A stretch of DNA of 64,000 bases, taken from positions 1 through 64,000 of the forward strand of contig DAWAJD010000005.1 in assembly GCA_052289195.1 (NCBI GenBank). The letters are read 5' to 3'. The position numbers and the translations under genes were made by a program. Numbering within the stretch: position 1 is the stretch's first letter; the number at the start of each line of letters is the position of its first letter. Positions 8,072-16,007 of this stretch are shown here, piece by piece. The notes below the pieces were generated by a model that was not told the origin of the DNA, did not search any database, and was given only the letters and a program-made list of their open reading frames with translations. This DNA comes from UBA4644 sp900555855. GTDB taxonomy: Bacteria > Bacillota > Clostridia > Oscillospirales > Butyricicoccaceae.

Positions 8072-8974
8072 TCACGGCTGGTCAGGCTGGCGCTTGTCGC
8101 CGAAAAAGAAGACGGCAACGGTCCCGGGGCCGCTGTGGGCAGCGATAATGGTGCCGATATCGCAGATGCGGATGGGGCCGCGAAGGTTGGGAAAGCGGGC
8201 TGCGATGGCATCGCGGGTGGCTTCCGCGTCGGCCAGACAGTCAGAATGGCAGATAAAGCATTTGTCCGCATAGGCTTCGCCGCCCCTGGCGTGCCGGGCC
8301 ATGGTGTCTACCGTGCGCTGGATGGCGGCCTTTTTGCCCCGGACCTTGTCGTAGGCGATGATGCGCCCTGCGTCGTCCAGCCGCATGATGGGGCAGATGC
8401 TCAGGATGGAGCCGATGGTGGCTGCCGCGCCGGAGACCCGGCCGGAGCGCTTGAAATACTTCAGATCGGTGGAAAAAAACTGATGATGGACCTGATCCCG
8501 GTTGGCCAGCGCCCACTGCTCCACCGCTTCCAGCGAAGCGCCCTGATCCCGCAGGTCGGCGGCGCCGTCCACCAGCAGACCGTAGCCGGAGGAGGAGCAA
8601 AGGGAATCCACGATGCAGAGCTTGCGGCTGGGGTATTTGGGCCGCAGGAGATCCGCAGCCTCCAGCGCGTTTTGGACGGAGGGCGTCATGCCGGAGCCGA
8701 AGGCGATATGCAGCACATCGCCCTTCTGCAGCAGCGGTTCAAAAAAATCCACATAGCGAAAGACATTGATCTGCGAGGTGGAGGGCAGCTTGCCCTCCCG
8801 GAGAAAGCCATAAAACCGGGGCAGCGCCGCCGGATCCCGGCCCATGTCGTCCGGATATTCCTTTCCGTCCACCAGATAGGAATAAAACAGCACCGGCAGA
8901 CCCCGCTGGGTCACATAGGAATAGGGCAGATCTACCGTGGATTCACAGGAAAGGATGTAGGGTGCGTCTGTCAT
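8072..8974 (-). CDS. DegV family fatty-acid-binding protein
   Basis: A 300-residue DegV/FakB-type protein. These bind a fatty acid and, with the kinase FakA, allow exogenous fatty-acid phosphorylation in Firmicutes. Family features are the N-terminal ILSCESTVDLPY with the STxD motif, the PSTSQINVFRY segment near 64, the HIAFGSGMTPS block near 88, and the C-terminal HSGPGTVAVFFFG, whose His and Gly residues contact the lipid in known members. No fakA-like gene adjoins. Its promoter carries a perfect 14-bp palindrome between -35 and -10, implying repressor control. Confidence 0.9.
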   Translation of the reverse strand: MTDAPYILSCESTVDLPYSYVTQRGLPVLFYSYLVDGKEYPDDMGRDPAALPRFYGFLREGKLPSTSQINVFRYVDFFEPLLQKGDVLHIAFGSGMTPSVQNALEAADLLRPKYPSRKLCIVDSLCSSSGYGLLVDGAADLRDQGASLEAVEQWALANRDQVHHQFFSTDLKYFKRSGRVSGAAATIGSILSICPIMRLDDAGRIIAYDKVRGKKAAIQRTVDTMARHARGGEAYADKCFICHSDCLADAEATRDAIAARFPNLRGPIRICDIGTIIAAHSGPGTVAVFFFGDKRQPDQP

Positions 8975-9031
8975 AAAATGATCTCTCCCAGCTTCAGAAT
9001 GGCGGTAAAGATTCTTTGCCGCGCTGCTTTC

Positions 9032-9060
9032 ATTATAGCTGCGGCAGCTGCCGCCGTCAA
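9032..9060 (-). promoter_or_regulatory. degV-family promoter with palindromic operator in the spacer
   Basis: On the minus strand TTGACG, a 17-bp spacer and TATAAT. The spacer contains GCGGCAGCTGCCGC (9041-9054), a perfect 14-bp palindrome. A palindrome between the core promoter hexamers is a classic repressor-site position; the regulator is unknown. Confidence 0.75.
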
Positions 9061-9125
9061 TTAGGCAAATCCTATGAAAATGCCCAGTAGAATATGCAGA
9101 CCGTCCCCTGCCGGCGGACAGAAAA

Positions 9126-9156
9126 GCGCCGCAGGCGGAGCGATCCGCTGCGGCGC
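9126..9156 (-). terminator. Terminator of fhs
   Basis: GC-rich stem GCGCCGCAG / CTGCGGCGC followed on the minus strand by CTTTTCTG, 24 bp past the fhs stop. Confidence 0.8.
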
Positions 9157-9179
9157 AGAGCGTTGGGGAAGAGCCCGGC

Positions 9180-10853
9180 TCAAAACAGGCCGGAGATACG
9201 CCCGTTGTCGTCTACATCGATCCGCTCGGCGGCGGGGACCTTCGGCAGGCCGGGCATGGTCATGATATCGCCGGTGAGCGCCACCAGAAAGCCCGCCCCG
9301 GCAGAGACCTTTACATTGCGCACCGTCACGGTGAAGCCCTCCGGCGCGCCCAGCAGGGCGGGGTCATCGGAAAAGCTGTACTGCGTTTTTGCCACGCAGA
9401 TGGGCAGCCCGCCAAAGCCCAGCTGCGTCAGCCGGCTGATCTGCTTCTGGGCGGCGGGCAGAATGGAGACTCCCTTGCCGCCATAGATCCGGGTGACGAT
9501 GGCCCGGAGCTTTTCTTCGATGGTGCAGTCCAGCGGGTATGCAAAGGTGAAGTCGCCCTGTTCCTCCTGGCAGAGCCGGACGACCTCCCGGGCCAGCGCC
9601 TCGCCGCCCCGGCCGCCGTCGGCCCAAACGGTGGAAAGGACGGTGTTGACGCCCAGCTCCCGGCACTTGCGGATGATGAAGTCGATCTCTTCGTCGGTAT
9701 CCGTGGGGAAGCGGTTCACCGCCACCACGCAGGGGAGACGGTAGACCTGCTTCATGTTGGAAACATGGCGCAGCAGGTTGGGGATGCCCCGTTCCAGCGC
9801 CGCCAGATCCTCCCGGTCCAGCGCCTTTTTGTCCAGACCGCCGTGCATCTTCAGCGCCCGCACCGTGGCAACGACGACGACGGCATCCGGCGTCAGGCCC
9901 GCCATGCGGCATTTGATGTCCAGAAACTTCTCCGCCCCCAGATCTGCGCCGAAGCCCGCTTCCGTGACAGCATAGTCGCCCATTTTCAGCGCCATGCGGG
10001 TGGCCATGACGGAATTGCAGCCATGGGCGATGTTGGCGAAGGGGCCGCCGTGGACGAAGGCCGGCGTTCCCTCCAGCGTCTGCACCAGATTGGGCTTGAG
10101 GGCGTCCTTCAGCAGGGCTGCCATAGCGCCCACGGCATTCAGATCGCCGGCCGTCACCGGCGCGCCGCCATAGGTATAGCCCACGATAATGCGGCTCAGC
10201 CGCGCCTTCAGGTCGGCAATGGAGGAGGAAAGGCAGAAGACCGCCATGATCTCGGAGGCCACGGTGATGTCAAAGCCGTCCTCCCGGGGCGTGCCGTTGG
10301 CCTTGCCGCCCAGACCGTCCACAATGGAGCGCAGCTGCCGGTCGTTCATGTCCATGCAGCGCCGCCAGGTGATGCGCCGGGGATCCAGCCCCAGGGCGTT
10401 GCCCTGCTGGATGTGGTTGTCCAGCATGGCGGCCAGCAGATTGTTGGCCGCGCCGATGGCATGAAAATCGCCGGTGAAATGCAGATTGATATCCTCCATG
10501 GGGACCACCTGAGCATAGCCGCCGCCGGCGGCGCCGCCCTTGACGCCGAACACCGGCCCCAGAGAAGGCTCCCGCAGGGCCACGACGGCATTCTTCCCGA
10601 TGCGGCGCAGGCCATCGGCCAGACCGATGGTGGTGGTGGTCTTGCCTTCGCCGGCGGGGGTGGGCGTGATGGCGGTCACCAGCACCAGCTTCCCGTCCTT
10701 CCGGTCGGAGCGCAGCAGCGCGGGGTCGATCTTGGCCTTATATTTTCCGTATTGCTCCAGATATTCCTCCGGCACATGCGCCCGCGCAGCAATGGCGGTG
10801 ATGGGCTCCATGGTACATTCCTGAGCAATCTGGATATCTGTCTTATACTTCAT
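9180..10853 (-). CDS. fhs: Formate--tetrahydrofolate ligase
   Basis: A 557-residue enzyme making 10-formyl-THF from formate, THF and ATP, the entry to the one-carbon pool and to the methyl branch of the Wood-Ljungdahl pathway. Motifs are TPTPAGEGKTTTTIGL (P-loop, residues 63-78), REPSLGPVFGVKGGAAGGGYAQV near 93, NLHFTGDFHAI near 120, and the late FTVTVRNVKVSAGAGF near 505 with MPGLP near 530. GGGAGG precedes the ATG at 10853. The frame continues to 10877, but the ribosome site lies inside that extension. No folD, fchA or acetogenesis cluster adjoins. Confidence 0.96.
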   Translation of the reverse strand: MKYKTDIQIAQECTMEPITAIAARAHVPEEYLEQYGKYKAKIDPALLRSDRKDGKLVLVTAITPTPAGEGKTTTTIGLADGLRRIGKNAVVALREPSLGPVFGVKGGAAGGGYAQVVPMEDINLHFTGDFHAIGAANNLLAAMLDNHIQQGNALGLDPRRITWRRCMDMNDRQLRSIVDGLGGKANGTPREDGFDITVASEIMAVFCLSSSIADLKARLSRIIVGYTYGGAPVTAGDLNAVGAMAALLKDALKPNLVQTLEGTPAFVHGGPFANIAHGCNSVMATRMALKMGDYAVTEAGFGADLGAEKFLDIKCRMAGLTPDAVVVVATVRALKMHGGLDKKALDREDLAALERGIPNLLRHVSNMKQVYRLPCVVAVNRFPTDTDEEIDFIIRKCRELGVNTVLSTVWADGGRGGEALAREVVRLCQEEQGDFTFAYPLDCTIEEKLRAIVTRIYGGKGVSILPAAQKQISRLTQLGFGGLPICVAKTQYSFSDDPALLGAPEGFTVTVRNVKVSAGAGFLVALTGDIMTMPGLPKVPAAERIDVDDNGRISGLF

Positions 10854-10907
10854 GAATAAAACCTCCCTGAGAAACATATTCTGCGGAGACCGATGATATT
10901 ATGTTCC

Positions 10908-10936
10908 ATGATAGCGGGTTTGGGCGAGTTTGTAAA
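10908..10936 (-). promoter_or_regulatory. Sigma-A promoter of fhs
   Basis: Minus strand TTTACA, 17-bp spacer, TATCAT, about 55 bp before the fhs start. Confidence 0.7.
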
Positions 10937-10984
10937 GCCCGATTTTGACGGCGGAGACAGGTTTTTGTCATAAAGCGGCGGCGG

Positions 10985-11013
10985 TTGAAACCGGAGGAAA
11001 ACTGTGGTAGGAT
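10985..11013 (+). promoter_or_regulatory. Promoter of the CYTH-DUF3810 gene pair
   Basis: TTGAAA (10985-10990), 17-bp spacer, TAGGAT (11008-11013), 28 bp before the ATG at 11042. The in-frame codon at 10985 overlaps the -35, so it cannot be the translation start. Confidence 0.7.
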
Positions 11014-11041
11014 AGGGCTGAACAGGGAAGGAGGGAGCTGC

Positions 11042-11617
11042 ATGGAGATCGAAGTGAAGTTCAGCCCGGCAGACGCGGGCTGCTTTCAGGCCATGCTGGC
11101 AGATCGGGCCCTTTCCCGGCCGGCAGCGCCGCTGCTCCGGCTGGAGATGAAGACGATTTATTATGACGATCCGGCCCACATTCTTTCCGCCCACGGCTGG
11201 ACGCTGCGGCTGCGGTGGGAAAACGGGCGCGGCGTCTGCACCTTCAAGGGGCGGGCCTCNNNNNNNNNNACGGTGGAGCAGGGCGCGAAAAGGCTGGCGC
11301 TGCTGGCAGAGCTGCCGCCGCAGGCCCGGACGGCGCTGCGGGCGGAGCGGTTTTCTCCCATTTGCGGCGCGTCCTTTGTCCGGCAGGTCCAGAAGCGGCA
11401 GACAGAGGAGCTGACCTTTTTCCTTTCATGGGATGAGGGCTGGCTTTTCCGGGGCGAGCACAGTGTTCCCTTTACCGAGGCGGAGCTGGAGCTTTGCAGC
11501 GGCACGGAGCAGGCCCTTTCTGCGCTGGCGGAGGAATACCGGCGGCGCTTCGGCCTTGCGGTCTGCTCCCGCTCCAAGCAGCAGCGGGCCATGGCGCTGG
11601 AGGAGGAAAGGATATGA
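11042..11617 (+). CDS. CYTH-domain triphosphate-binding protein (contains assembly gap)
   Basis: A protein of about 191 residues beginning MEIEVKF, the ExExK signature of the CYTH triphosphate tunnel fold (thiamine-triphosphatase, class IV adenylate cyclase and inorganic triphosphatase relatives). Further tunnel-type charged strands are RLEMKTIYYD, LRLRWENG and TELxFFLSWDEG-like segments. AAGGAGGG precedes the ATG. Ten unresolved bases at 11260-11269 cover about four codons; the frame is open on both sides, but the true gap size is unknown. The stop overlaps the next start (ATGA). The substrate cannot be assigned. Confidence 0.8.
   Translation: MEIEVKFSPADAGCFQAMLADRALSRPAAPLLRLEMKTIYYDDPAHILSAHGWTLRLRWENGRGVCTFKGRAXXXXTVEQGAKRLALLAELPPQARTALRAERFSPICGASFVRQVQKRQTEELTFFLSWDEGWLFRGEHSVPFTEAELELCSGTEQALSALAEEYRRRFGLAVCSRSKQQRAMALEEERI
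11260..11269. other. Assembly gap (10 N)
   Basis: Ten consecutive N inside the CYTH gene. Ten is a common placeholder length for contig joins, so the real number of missing bases may differ. Confidence 0.99.
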
Positions 11618-12795
11618 AGCAGGACTGGAGCGCAGCGCTGAAGCGGGGAATGGCTCGGCTTCGCAAGCAGGACGCCCGGGTGACCCGGGGCTATCGCCGG
11701 TATCGTGGGACGCGGCCGCCGGTGCGCTGGTTTTTGTGGCTTTTGTGGGCGGCGCTCCTTTGCGCCGTCACGGCGGGGATCTGGCTGATCTCCCATCAGA
11801 GCCCGGCGGCGGGCGCGCTTCTCCGCGGGCTGGCCCAGCACACGGCCGCCTGCATTTCCCGGATCACCGGCGTTTTGCCCGTCCCCATCAATGAGTGGCT
11901 CATCGGGCTGGCGCTGGGGCTGGTGCTTTACCGGCTGATCCGCGGCCTGTGGAAAAAGCAGTGGGCGGCGCTGGGCCGGGGGCTTTGCAGGGTGATCTTT
12001 TTTGCGGCGCTGGCAGTATTTTTATTCATGGCGCTGTTTATGGTGCAGCATTCCGCACCGCCGCTGGCCCAGCGCATGGGATTGACGGTGGAGCAATATA
12101 CCCAGGCGCAGCTGGAGGGATACTGCGATTATGCGGTGGAGCAGGTGAACCGTCTGGCAGAGCAGGTGCCGCGGAAGGAAGACGGCGAATGTGATTTTGG
12201 CGCGTTCCGGCCCCTTTCCCGGCTGGTGAGCGCGGAGTATGAGACGCTGGCAGCGGCGGAGCCGGTCTTCGACGCGCCGCGGCCCGGGCTGGTCAAGCGG
12301 AGCCTGCTGGGCGGACGGATCATGTCGCTGGTGGATCTGGCGGGCTATTATTTCCCCTGGACGGGAGAGAGCATCGTCAGCTCGGATGTGGTGGAGACCC
12401 ATATCCCCTTCAATATCGCCCATGAGCGGGCCCATGCGCTGGGGATCGGCCCGGAGGCGGAGTGCAATTTTGCGGCGTGGCTGGCGCTGCAGGACAGCCA
12501 GGATCTGCGCCTGCAGTATTCCGCATGGTTCAACGCCTATATCTATGCCAGCAATGCGCTGTACGGTCAGGATCCGGAGGCCGCCCGGGCCCGGTCCCAG
12601 GCGCTGTGCAGCGCGGCAAAGCAGGATATCCGGGTTCTGAACGCCAGTCTGGCGCGCTTTACGGGGCCGCTGCAGCAGGCGGGCAGCGCCATCAACAATG
12701 CCTATATCAAATCCACCGGCCAGCCGGAGGGCGTTCGCAGCTATGGCCGGGTGGTGGATCTGCTGCTGGCATATCATTTTGCCGGGCAGCCCTGA
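11614..12795 (+). CDS. DUF3810-type membrane protein, putative zinc metalloprotease
   Basis: A 393-residue protein with a basic N-terminus, then three hydrophobic segments (about residues 35-57, 92-110 and 126-145) and a large extracytoplasmic part. It carries HERAHALGIGPEAECNF near 270, an HExxH zinc motif with a downstream Glu, as in the DUF3810 family. Peptidase activity is predicted from the motif and has not, to my knowledge, been shown. It is translationally coupled to the CYTH gene through an ATGA overlap and followed by a terminator at 12830. The partner and substrate are unknown. Confidence 0.75.
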   Translation: MKQDWSAALKRGMARLRKQDARVTRGYRRYRGTRPPVRWFLWLLWAALLCAVTAGIWLISHQSPAAGALLRGLAQHTAACISRITGVLPVPINEWLIGLALGLVLYRLIRGLWKKQWAALGRGLCRVIFFAALAVFLFMALFMVQHSAPPLAQRMGLTVEQYTQAQLEGYCDYAVEQVNRLAEQVPRKEDGECDFGAFRPLSRLVSAEYETLAAAEPVFDAPRPGLVKRSLLGGRIMSLVDLAGYYFPWTGESIVSSDVVETHIPFNIAHERAHALGIGPEAECNFAAWLALQDSQDLRLQYSAWFNAYIYASNALYGQDPEAARARSQALCSAAKQDIRVLNASLARFTGPLQQAGSAINNAYIKSTGQPEGVRSYGRVVDLLLAYHFAGQP

Positions 12796-12829
12796 GCGCA
12801 GGGGCAGCGGCATAACGGATATACTAAAA

Positions 12830-12889
12830 AAATCCATGCGGCGCACTGTGATTTTATGGAAACGGTGCATTGCATGGATTTCTTTTTTT
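12830..12889 (+). terminator. Terminator after the DUF3810 gene
   Basis: Stem AAATCCATGC / GCATGGATTT with an inner GCAC/GTGC pairing and a T-run (12883-12889). The 3' arm and T-run also carry the -35 and spacer of the promoter at 12870-12898. Confidence 0.85.
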
Positions 12890-12898
12890 GCGTATAAT
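12870..12898 (+). promoter_or_regulatory. Distal promoter P1 of the amino-acid ABC operon
   Basis: TTGCAT (12870-12875), 17-bp spacer, TATAAT (12893-12898). It overlaps the preceding terminator and would give a leader of about 360 nt before the SBP gene. The -35, spacing and -10 are identical to those of P2. Confidence 0.75.
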
Positions 12899-13200
12899 TA
12901 TTCTAAGCTGCTGTCCGGGCGGAAAAATGCCGCAAGGACGCGCGAATTTCTTCAGAAGTCACTGTTTCACTACTTTCTTCCGCCGGGGAGCTGGTCGCCG
13001 CCAGCTTCCCGGCACTTCCTTTGTGGAAAAATCCCGGATGGCGGAGCCGAAGAATATGCATAAGACCAAACGCCTTATGCGGCAAAAAACGCGGGCAGAT
13101 CCTGCGGAAACGGCGGGGATCCGGAAGCGCAACGCCAGCTTTTGTGCAGAGCATACAAAAGCATCCTATGATTTTTTGGAAGGTTCGTGAAGGCTGCGTA
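12899..13200 (+). other. Non-coding leader between P1 and P2
   Basis: About 300 bp without a credible gene. Open frames here lack ribosome sites and resemble nothing. It contains a hairpin near 12988-13013 (GGGAGCTGG / CCAGCTTCCC), so a structured leader or small RNA made from P1 is possible. No known riboswitch motif is visible. Confidence 0.4.
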
Positions 13201-13229
13201 TTGCATATAAATCCAAAAGTTCGTATAAT
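13201..13229 (+). promoter_or_regulatory. Proximal promoter P2 of the amino-acid ABC operon
   Basis: TTGCAT (13201-13206), 17-bp spacer, TATAAT (13224-13229), 39 bp before the SBP ATG. An upstream TGATTTTTTGGAA (13169-13181) matches TGATTTTATGGAA upstream of P1 at 12 of 13 positions. Confidence 0.85.
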
Positions 13230-13267
13230 TATCCCATCACAAAACGAAAGAAACGAGGAACCTTCTT

Positions 13268-14206
13268 ATGAAAAAAACAACGAAGATCATCGCCCTTCTG
13301 ATGGCGGTCATGATGATGACTCTGCTCTGTGCCTGCGGCAACCAGGAGAACGGAGCAGCCAAGAACAACAGCGAGGACAGCCAGAACAACGGCGAAGCAA
13401 ACCAGAGCGGCCAGCAGGCGGAAGCGCCTAAGACGCCCGCCAACGCGCTGGAGCAGATCAAGGCCGACGGCGTCCTGACCGTGGCCCTCTCTCCCGACTT
13501 CACCCCCATGGAGTTTGTAGACTCCTCCAAGGAGGGCCAGGAGCAGTATGTGGGCTTTGATGTGTCTCTGGCCAACTTCATTGCCCAGGAGCTGGGCGTC
13601 AGCCTGGAGATCCAGGCCATGAACTTTGATGCCTGCCAGACCGCCGTTTATACCGGCTCCGTGCCCATGGCTATCTCCGGCTTCAGCTGGACAGAGGATC
13701 GCGCAGAGAACTATGAGATGTCTGATTATTACTATGCCGGCGAAAACGAGACCGAGCAGGTTCTGCTGATCCGCAAGGACGACGCCGAGACCTATACCAA
13801 GGCGGAGGATTTTGCCGGCAAGGATGTGGGCGCGCAGGTCTCCTCTTTGCAGATGCAGCTGGTGCAGGATCAGCTGGCCGGAGCCAATCCCATCACCATC
13901 GGCACCATCGACACCGGCGTTTTGGAGCTGAAGAGCGGCAACATCGAGGCACTGGCCGTGGCCACCGGCAACGGCGAAATGATCTGCCAGAACAACCCTG
14001 ATCTGATGGTCTGCGCATGGAAGTTTGATGTGAAGGCAGAATATGAGGCCAATGTCATCATCATGCAGAAGGGTGAGACCGAGCTGCTGGAGGCCGTCAA
14101 CGCCGCGCTGGCCAAGGCTTATGAGGCCGGCTACTACGGCGAATGGTACGAGGCCGCTGTGGAGCTGGGCAAGTCTGCAGCCGCCACCGAGGTCACCCTC
14201 GACTGA
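13268..14206 (+). CDS. Polar amino-acid ABC transporter, substrate-binding lipoprotein
   Basis: A 312-residue lipoprotein: signal peptide with lipobox LCAC (modified Cys at 22), an Asn/Gly/Gln-rich linker (about 23-60), then a family 3 solute-binding domain with LTVALSPDFTPMEFVD at its start and the YVGFDVSLANFIAQELG segment. It captures an amino acid outside the membrane and delivers it to the permease encoded next. Two matching promoters precede it. A stable hairpin separates it from the permease gene, which usually allows more binding protein than permease. The substrate (cystine, glutamine, arginine and so on) cannot be read from sequence. Confidence 0.92.
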   Translation: MKKTTKIIALLMAVMMMTLLCACGNQENGAAKNNSEDSQNNGEANQSGQQAEAPKTPANALEQIKADGVLTVALSPDFTPMEFVDSSKEGQEQYVGFDVSLANFIAQELGVSLEIQAMNFDACQTAVYTGSVPMAISGFSWTEDRAENYEMSDYYYAGENETEQVLLIRKDDAETYTKAEDFAGKDVGAQVSSLQMQLVQDQLAGANPITIGTIDTGVLELKSGNIEALAVATGNGEMICQNNPDLMVCAWKFDVKAEYEANVIIMQKGETELLEAVNAALAKAYEAGYYGEWYEAAVELGKSAAATEVTLD

Positions 14207-14231
14207 GCATCCCAAACGAAAAAATAAACCC

Positions 14232-14261
14232 GGGCCGGATACCGCAAAAGGCGTCCGGCCC
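14232..14261 (+). other. Intercistronic hairpin between SBP and permease genes
   Basis: Perfect 8-bp stem GGGCCGGA / TCCGGCCC without a T-run. It probably stabilises the upstream SBP message or attenuates read-through. Confidence 0.7.
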
Positions 14262-14282
14262 TGCTGACTGGAGATGAAACCT

Positions 14283-15005
14283 ATGAATATGACGCCGCTT
14301 TTTCTGGCGTCCACCGGCTTCAAATTTATCGACTGGCAGAAGCTTTGGGCGATCCTGTTGAAATATTGGGACAAATTTCTCATTGAGGGTGTGAAATACA
14401 CCCTGCTGATCTCCGCCATCACCGTGTTTTTCGGCGCGATCCTTGCGGCGGCGCTGGCGCTGATGAAGATGTCCAAGATCCTGCCTTTGCGGTGGCTTTC
14501 GGCCATCTATGTGGAGGTTATCCGCGGCACGCCAATGCTGCTGCAGCTGTATTTCTTCTATTTCGGGCTGCCCATGCTGATCCCGGCGCTGAACAAGCAG
14601 AAGCTTTTGTGCATCTGCATCGCCCTGATCTGCAACAGCGCGGCTTATGTTTCTGAGGTGATCCGTTCCGGCATCCAGGCGGTGGATCCCGGTCAGACGG
14701 AGGCCGCCCTGAGCCTGGGCTTCAATAAGAAGCAGACCATGTGGTATATTGTTCTGCCTCAGGCGGTGAAAAACATCCTGCCGGCGCTGGGCAATGAGTT
14801 TATCATGATCGTCAAGGATACTTCGCTGGCCTCCACCTTCTTCGTGGGCGAGCTGATGACCCAGTATCTGCTGGTGAAGGGCACCACCATGCTGCCCATT
14901 GAGCCGCTGGTGATCGTGGGCGTAGTCTATTTCATTCTGACCTTTGTCTTGAGCAAGGTCTTCGGAAAGCTGGAAAGGAGGATGAGCCGCGGTGACCGGA
15001 CATGA
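14283..15005 (+). CDS. Polar amino-acid ABC transporter permease
   Basis: A 240-residue HisM/GlnP-type permease with about five transmembrane helices. Family marks are the EVIRGTPMLLQLYFFYFGLP segment and the EAA loop EAALSLGFNKKQTMWYIVLPQA, which docks to the ATPase. The ATG at 14283 lies 9 bases after GGAG; the ATG at 14274 directly abuts the same GGAG and is less likely. It overlaps the ATPase gene by 14 bp. Confidence 0.92.
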   Translation: MNMTPLFLASTGFKFIDWQKLWAILLKYWDKFLIEGVKYTLLISAITVFFGAILAAALALMKMSKILPLRWLSAIYVEVIRGTPMLLQLYFFYFGLPMLIPALNKQKLLCICIALICNSAAYVSEVIRSGIQAVDPGQTEAALSLGFNKKQTMWYIVLPQAVKNILPALGNEFIMIVKDTSLASTFFVGELMTQYLLVKGTTMLPIEPLVIVGVVYFILTFVLSKVFGKLERRMSRGDRT

Positions 15006-15735
15006 GCTGATCCAGGTAAAGGACCTGAAGAAATATTATCATAAAGGGGCCATCAAGGCGCTGGACGGCGTTACGGTAGACATCGAAAAGGGCGATGTGG
15101 CCGTGGTCATCGGCCCCTCCGGCGGCGGAAAGAGCACCTTTCTCCGCTCGCTGAACCTGCTGGAAACGCCCACCTCCGGCAGCATCATCTTTGACGGCGA
15201 GGATATCACCGGGAAAAAGGTGGATCTGCCGCTGCACCGGCAGAAAATGGGCATGGTCTTCCAGCATTTCAATCTCTTTCCCCATAAGACGATCCTGGAA
15301 AATCTGACGCTGGCCCCCATGAAGGTCAAGCACATCTCCGAGGCGGAGGCCAAAGCCAAGGCCATGGCGCTTCTGGAGCGGGTGGGCTTGGCAGACCGGG
15401 CCGGGGCTTATCCGGCCCAGCTTTCCGGCGGACAGAAGCAGCGGGTGGCCATTGTCCGCGCGCTGTGCATGGAGCCGGAGGTCATGCTCTTTGACGAGCC
15501 GACCTCTGCGCTGGACCCGGAAATGGTGGGCGAGGTTCTGGAGGTCATGAAGGAGCTGGCGCGGGACGGCATGACCATGGTGGTGGTCACCCATGAGATG
15601 GGCTTTGCTCGGGAGGTGGCCAGCCGCGTGCTGTTCATCGCTCAGGGCCAGCTGCTGGAGCAGGGGTCGCCGGAGGAGGTTTTCGGAAATCCCCAGCATC
15701 CCCGTTTGAAGGAATTCCTCAGTAAGGTTTTATAA
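14992..15735 (+). CDS. Polar amino-acid ABC transporter ATP-binding protein
   Basis: A 247-residue ATPase starting at GTG, 10 bases after AAAGGAGG. Walker A GPSGGGKST (about 42-50), Q-loop VFQHFNLFPH, signature LSGGQKQRVAIVRAL, Walker B VMLFDEPTSALDPE and switch VVVTHEM are all intact. It powers the SBP/permease pair upstream. The overlap with the permease gene supports coupled synthesis. A cluster of hairpins follows instead of one plain terminator. Confidence 0.94.
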   Translation: MTGHELIQVKDLKKYYHKGAIKALDGVTVDIEKGDVAVVIGPSGGGKSTFLRSLNLLETPTSGSIIFDGEDITGKKVDLPLHRQKMGMVFQHFNLFPHKTILENLTLAPMKVKHISEAEAKAKAMALLERVGLADRAGAYPAQLSGGQKQRVAIVRALCMEPEVMLFDEPTSALDPEMVGEVLEVMKELARDGMTMVVVTHEMGFAREVASRVLFIAQGQLLEQGSPEEVFGNPQHPRLKEFLSKVL

Positions 15736-15775
15736 AGATTGGGTCGCAAAAGGCCCGGCGAGCGGTTCGCCGGGC

Positions 15776-15830
15776 CTGAGACTGTCGAAAAACCGCTTCG
15801 CTGGGTTTTTCTCGACAGTTTGGCTCCGGC
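15776..15830. repeat. Dispersed 55-bp palindromic repeat, copy 2
   Basis: Inverted copy of 1-55 with about 2 of 55 bases different: ACTGTCGAAAAACC stem, GCTTCGCT loop, and a GGCTCCGGC tail outside the stem. Conservation beyond the stem shows a repeat family and not chance hairpins. Confidence 0.85.
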
Positions 15831-15958
15831 CTGCGGGCCGGTTTCGCCAAATTTTTGCGAAAATTTGGCGGGTTACGGTGTTTTTTCCCGGCACATGTCC
15901 GTGAAAAAACATCCCATAGGAAAAAGCCTGCAGTTCTGCAGGCTTTTTCGACAAGCTG

Positions 15959-15987
15959 AGGCCCGGCGAGCATTCGCCGGGCCTTTT
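15959..15987 (-). terminator. Convergent terminator between ABC operon and lipoprotein gene
   Basis: AGGCCCGGCGA / TTCGCCGGGCCT, followed by TTTTGTTTT on the plus strand, 20 bp from the end of the minus-strand lipoprotein gene. It may work in both directions. Confidence 0.6.
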
Positions 15988-16007
15988 GTTTTGTGGGTTT
16001 TCCAGGG

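Larger units (their letters stand above)
15750..15987. repeat. Array of tandem hairpins
   Basis: Six stem-loops in about 240 bp between convergent genes: AGGCCCGGCGA/TTCGCCGGGCCT (15751-15778); the 55-bp repeat (15776-15830); a small GGCC-rich stem; CGCCAAATTTT/GAAAATTTGGCG (about 15846-15871); TGTTTTTTCCCGG/CCGTGAAAAAACA (about 15879-15912); AAAAGCCTGCAG/CTGCAGGCTTTTT (about 15931-15950); and a second AGGCCCGGCGA/TTCGCCGGGCCT (15959-15987) ending in a T-run. The outermost hairpins are copies of each other. Some members surely terminate transcription. Confidence 0.8.

Noticed and set aside
12870..13190. Plus-strand frame of 106 residues in the leader of the amino-acid transporter operon
   Set aside because: No ribosome site, overlaps a promoter and a terminator, and the composition does not look like a protein.
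15750..15987. CRISPR array
   Set aside because: The repeated units are different palindromes without regular spacers, and no cas gene is present. No CRISPR-like array was seen elsewhere in the window.
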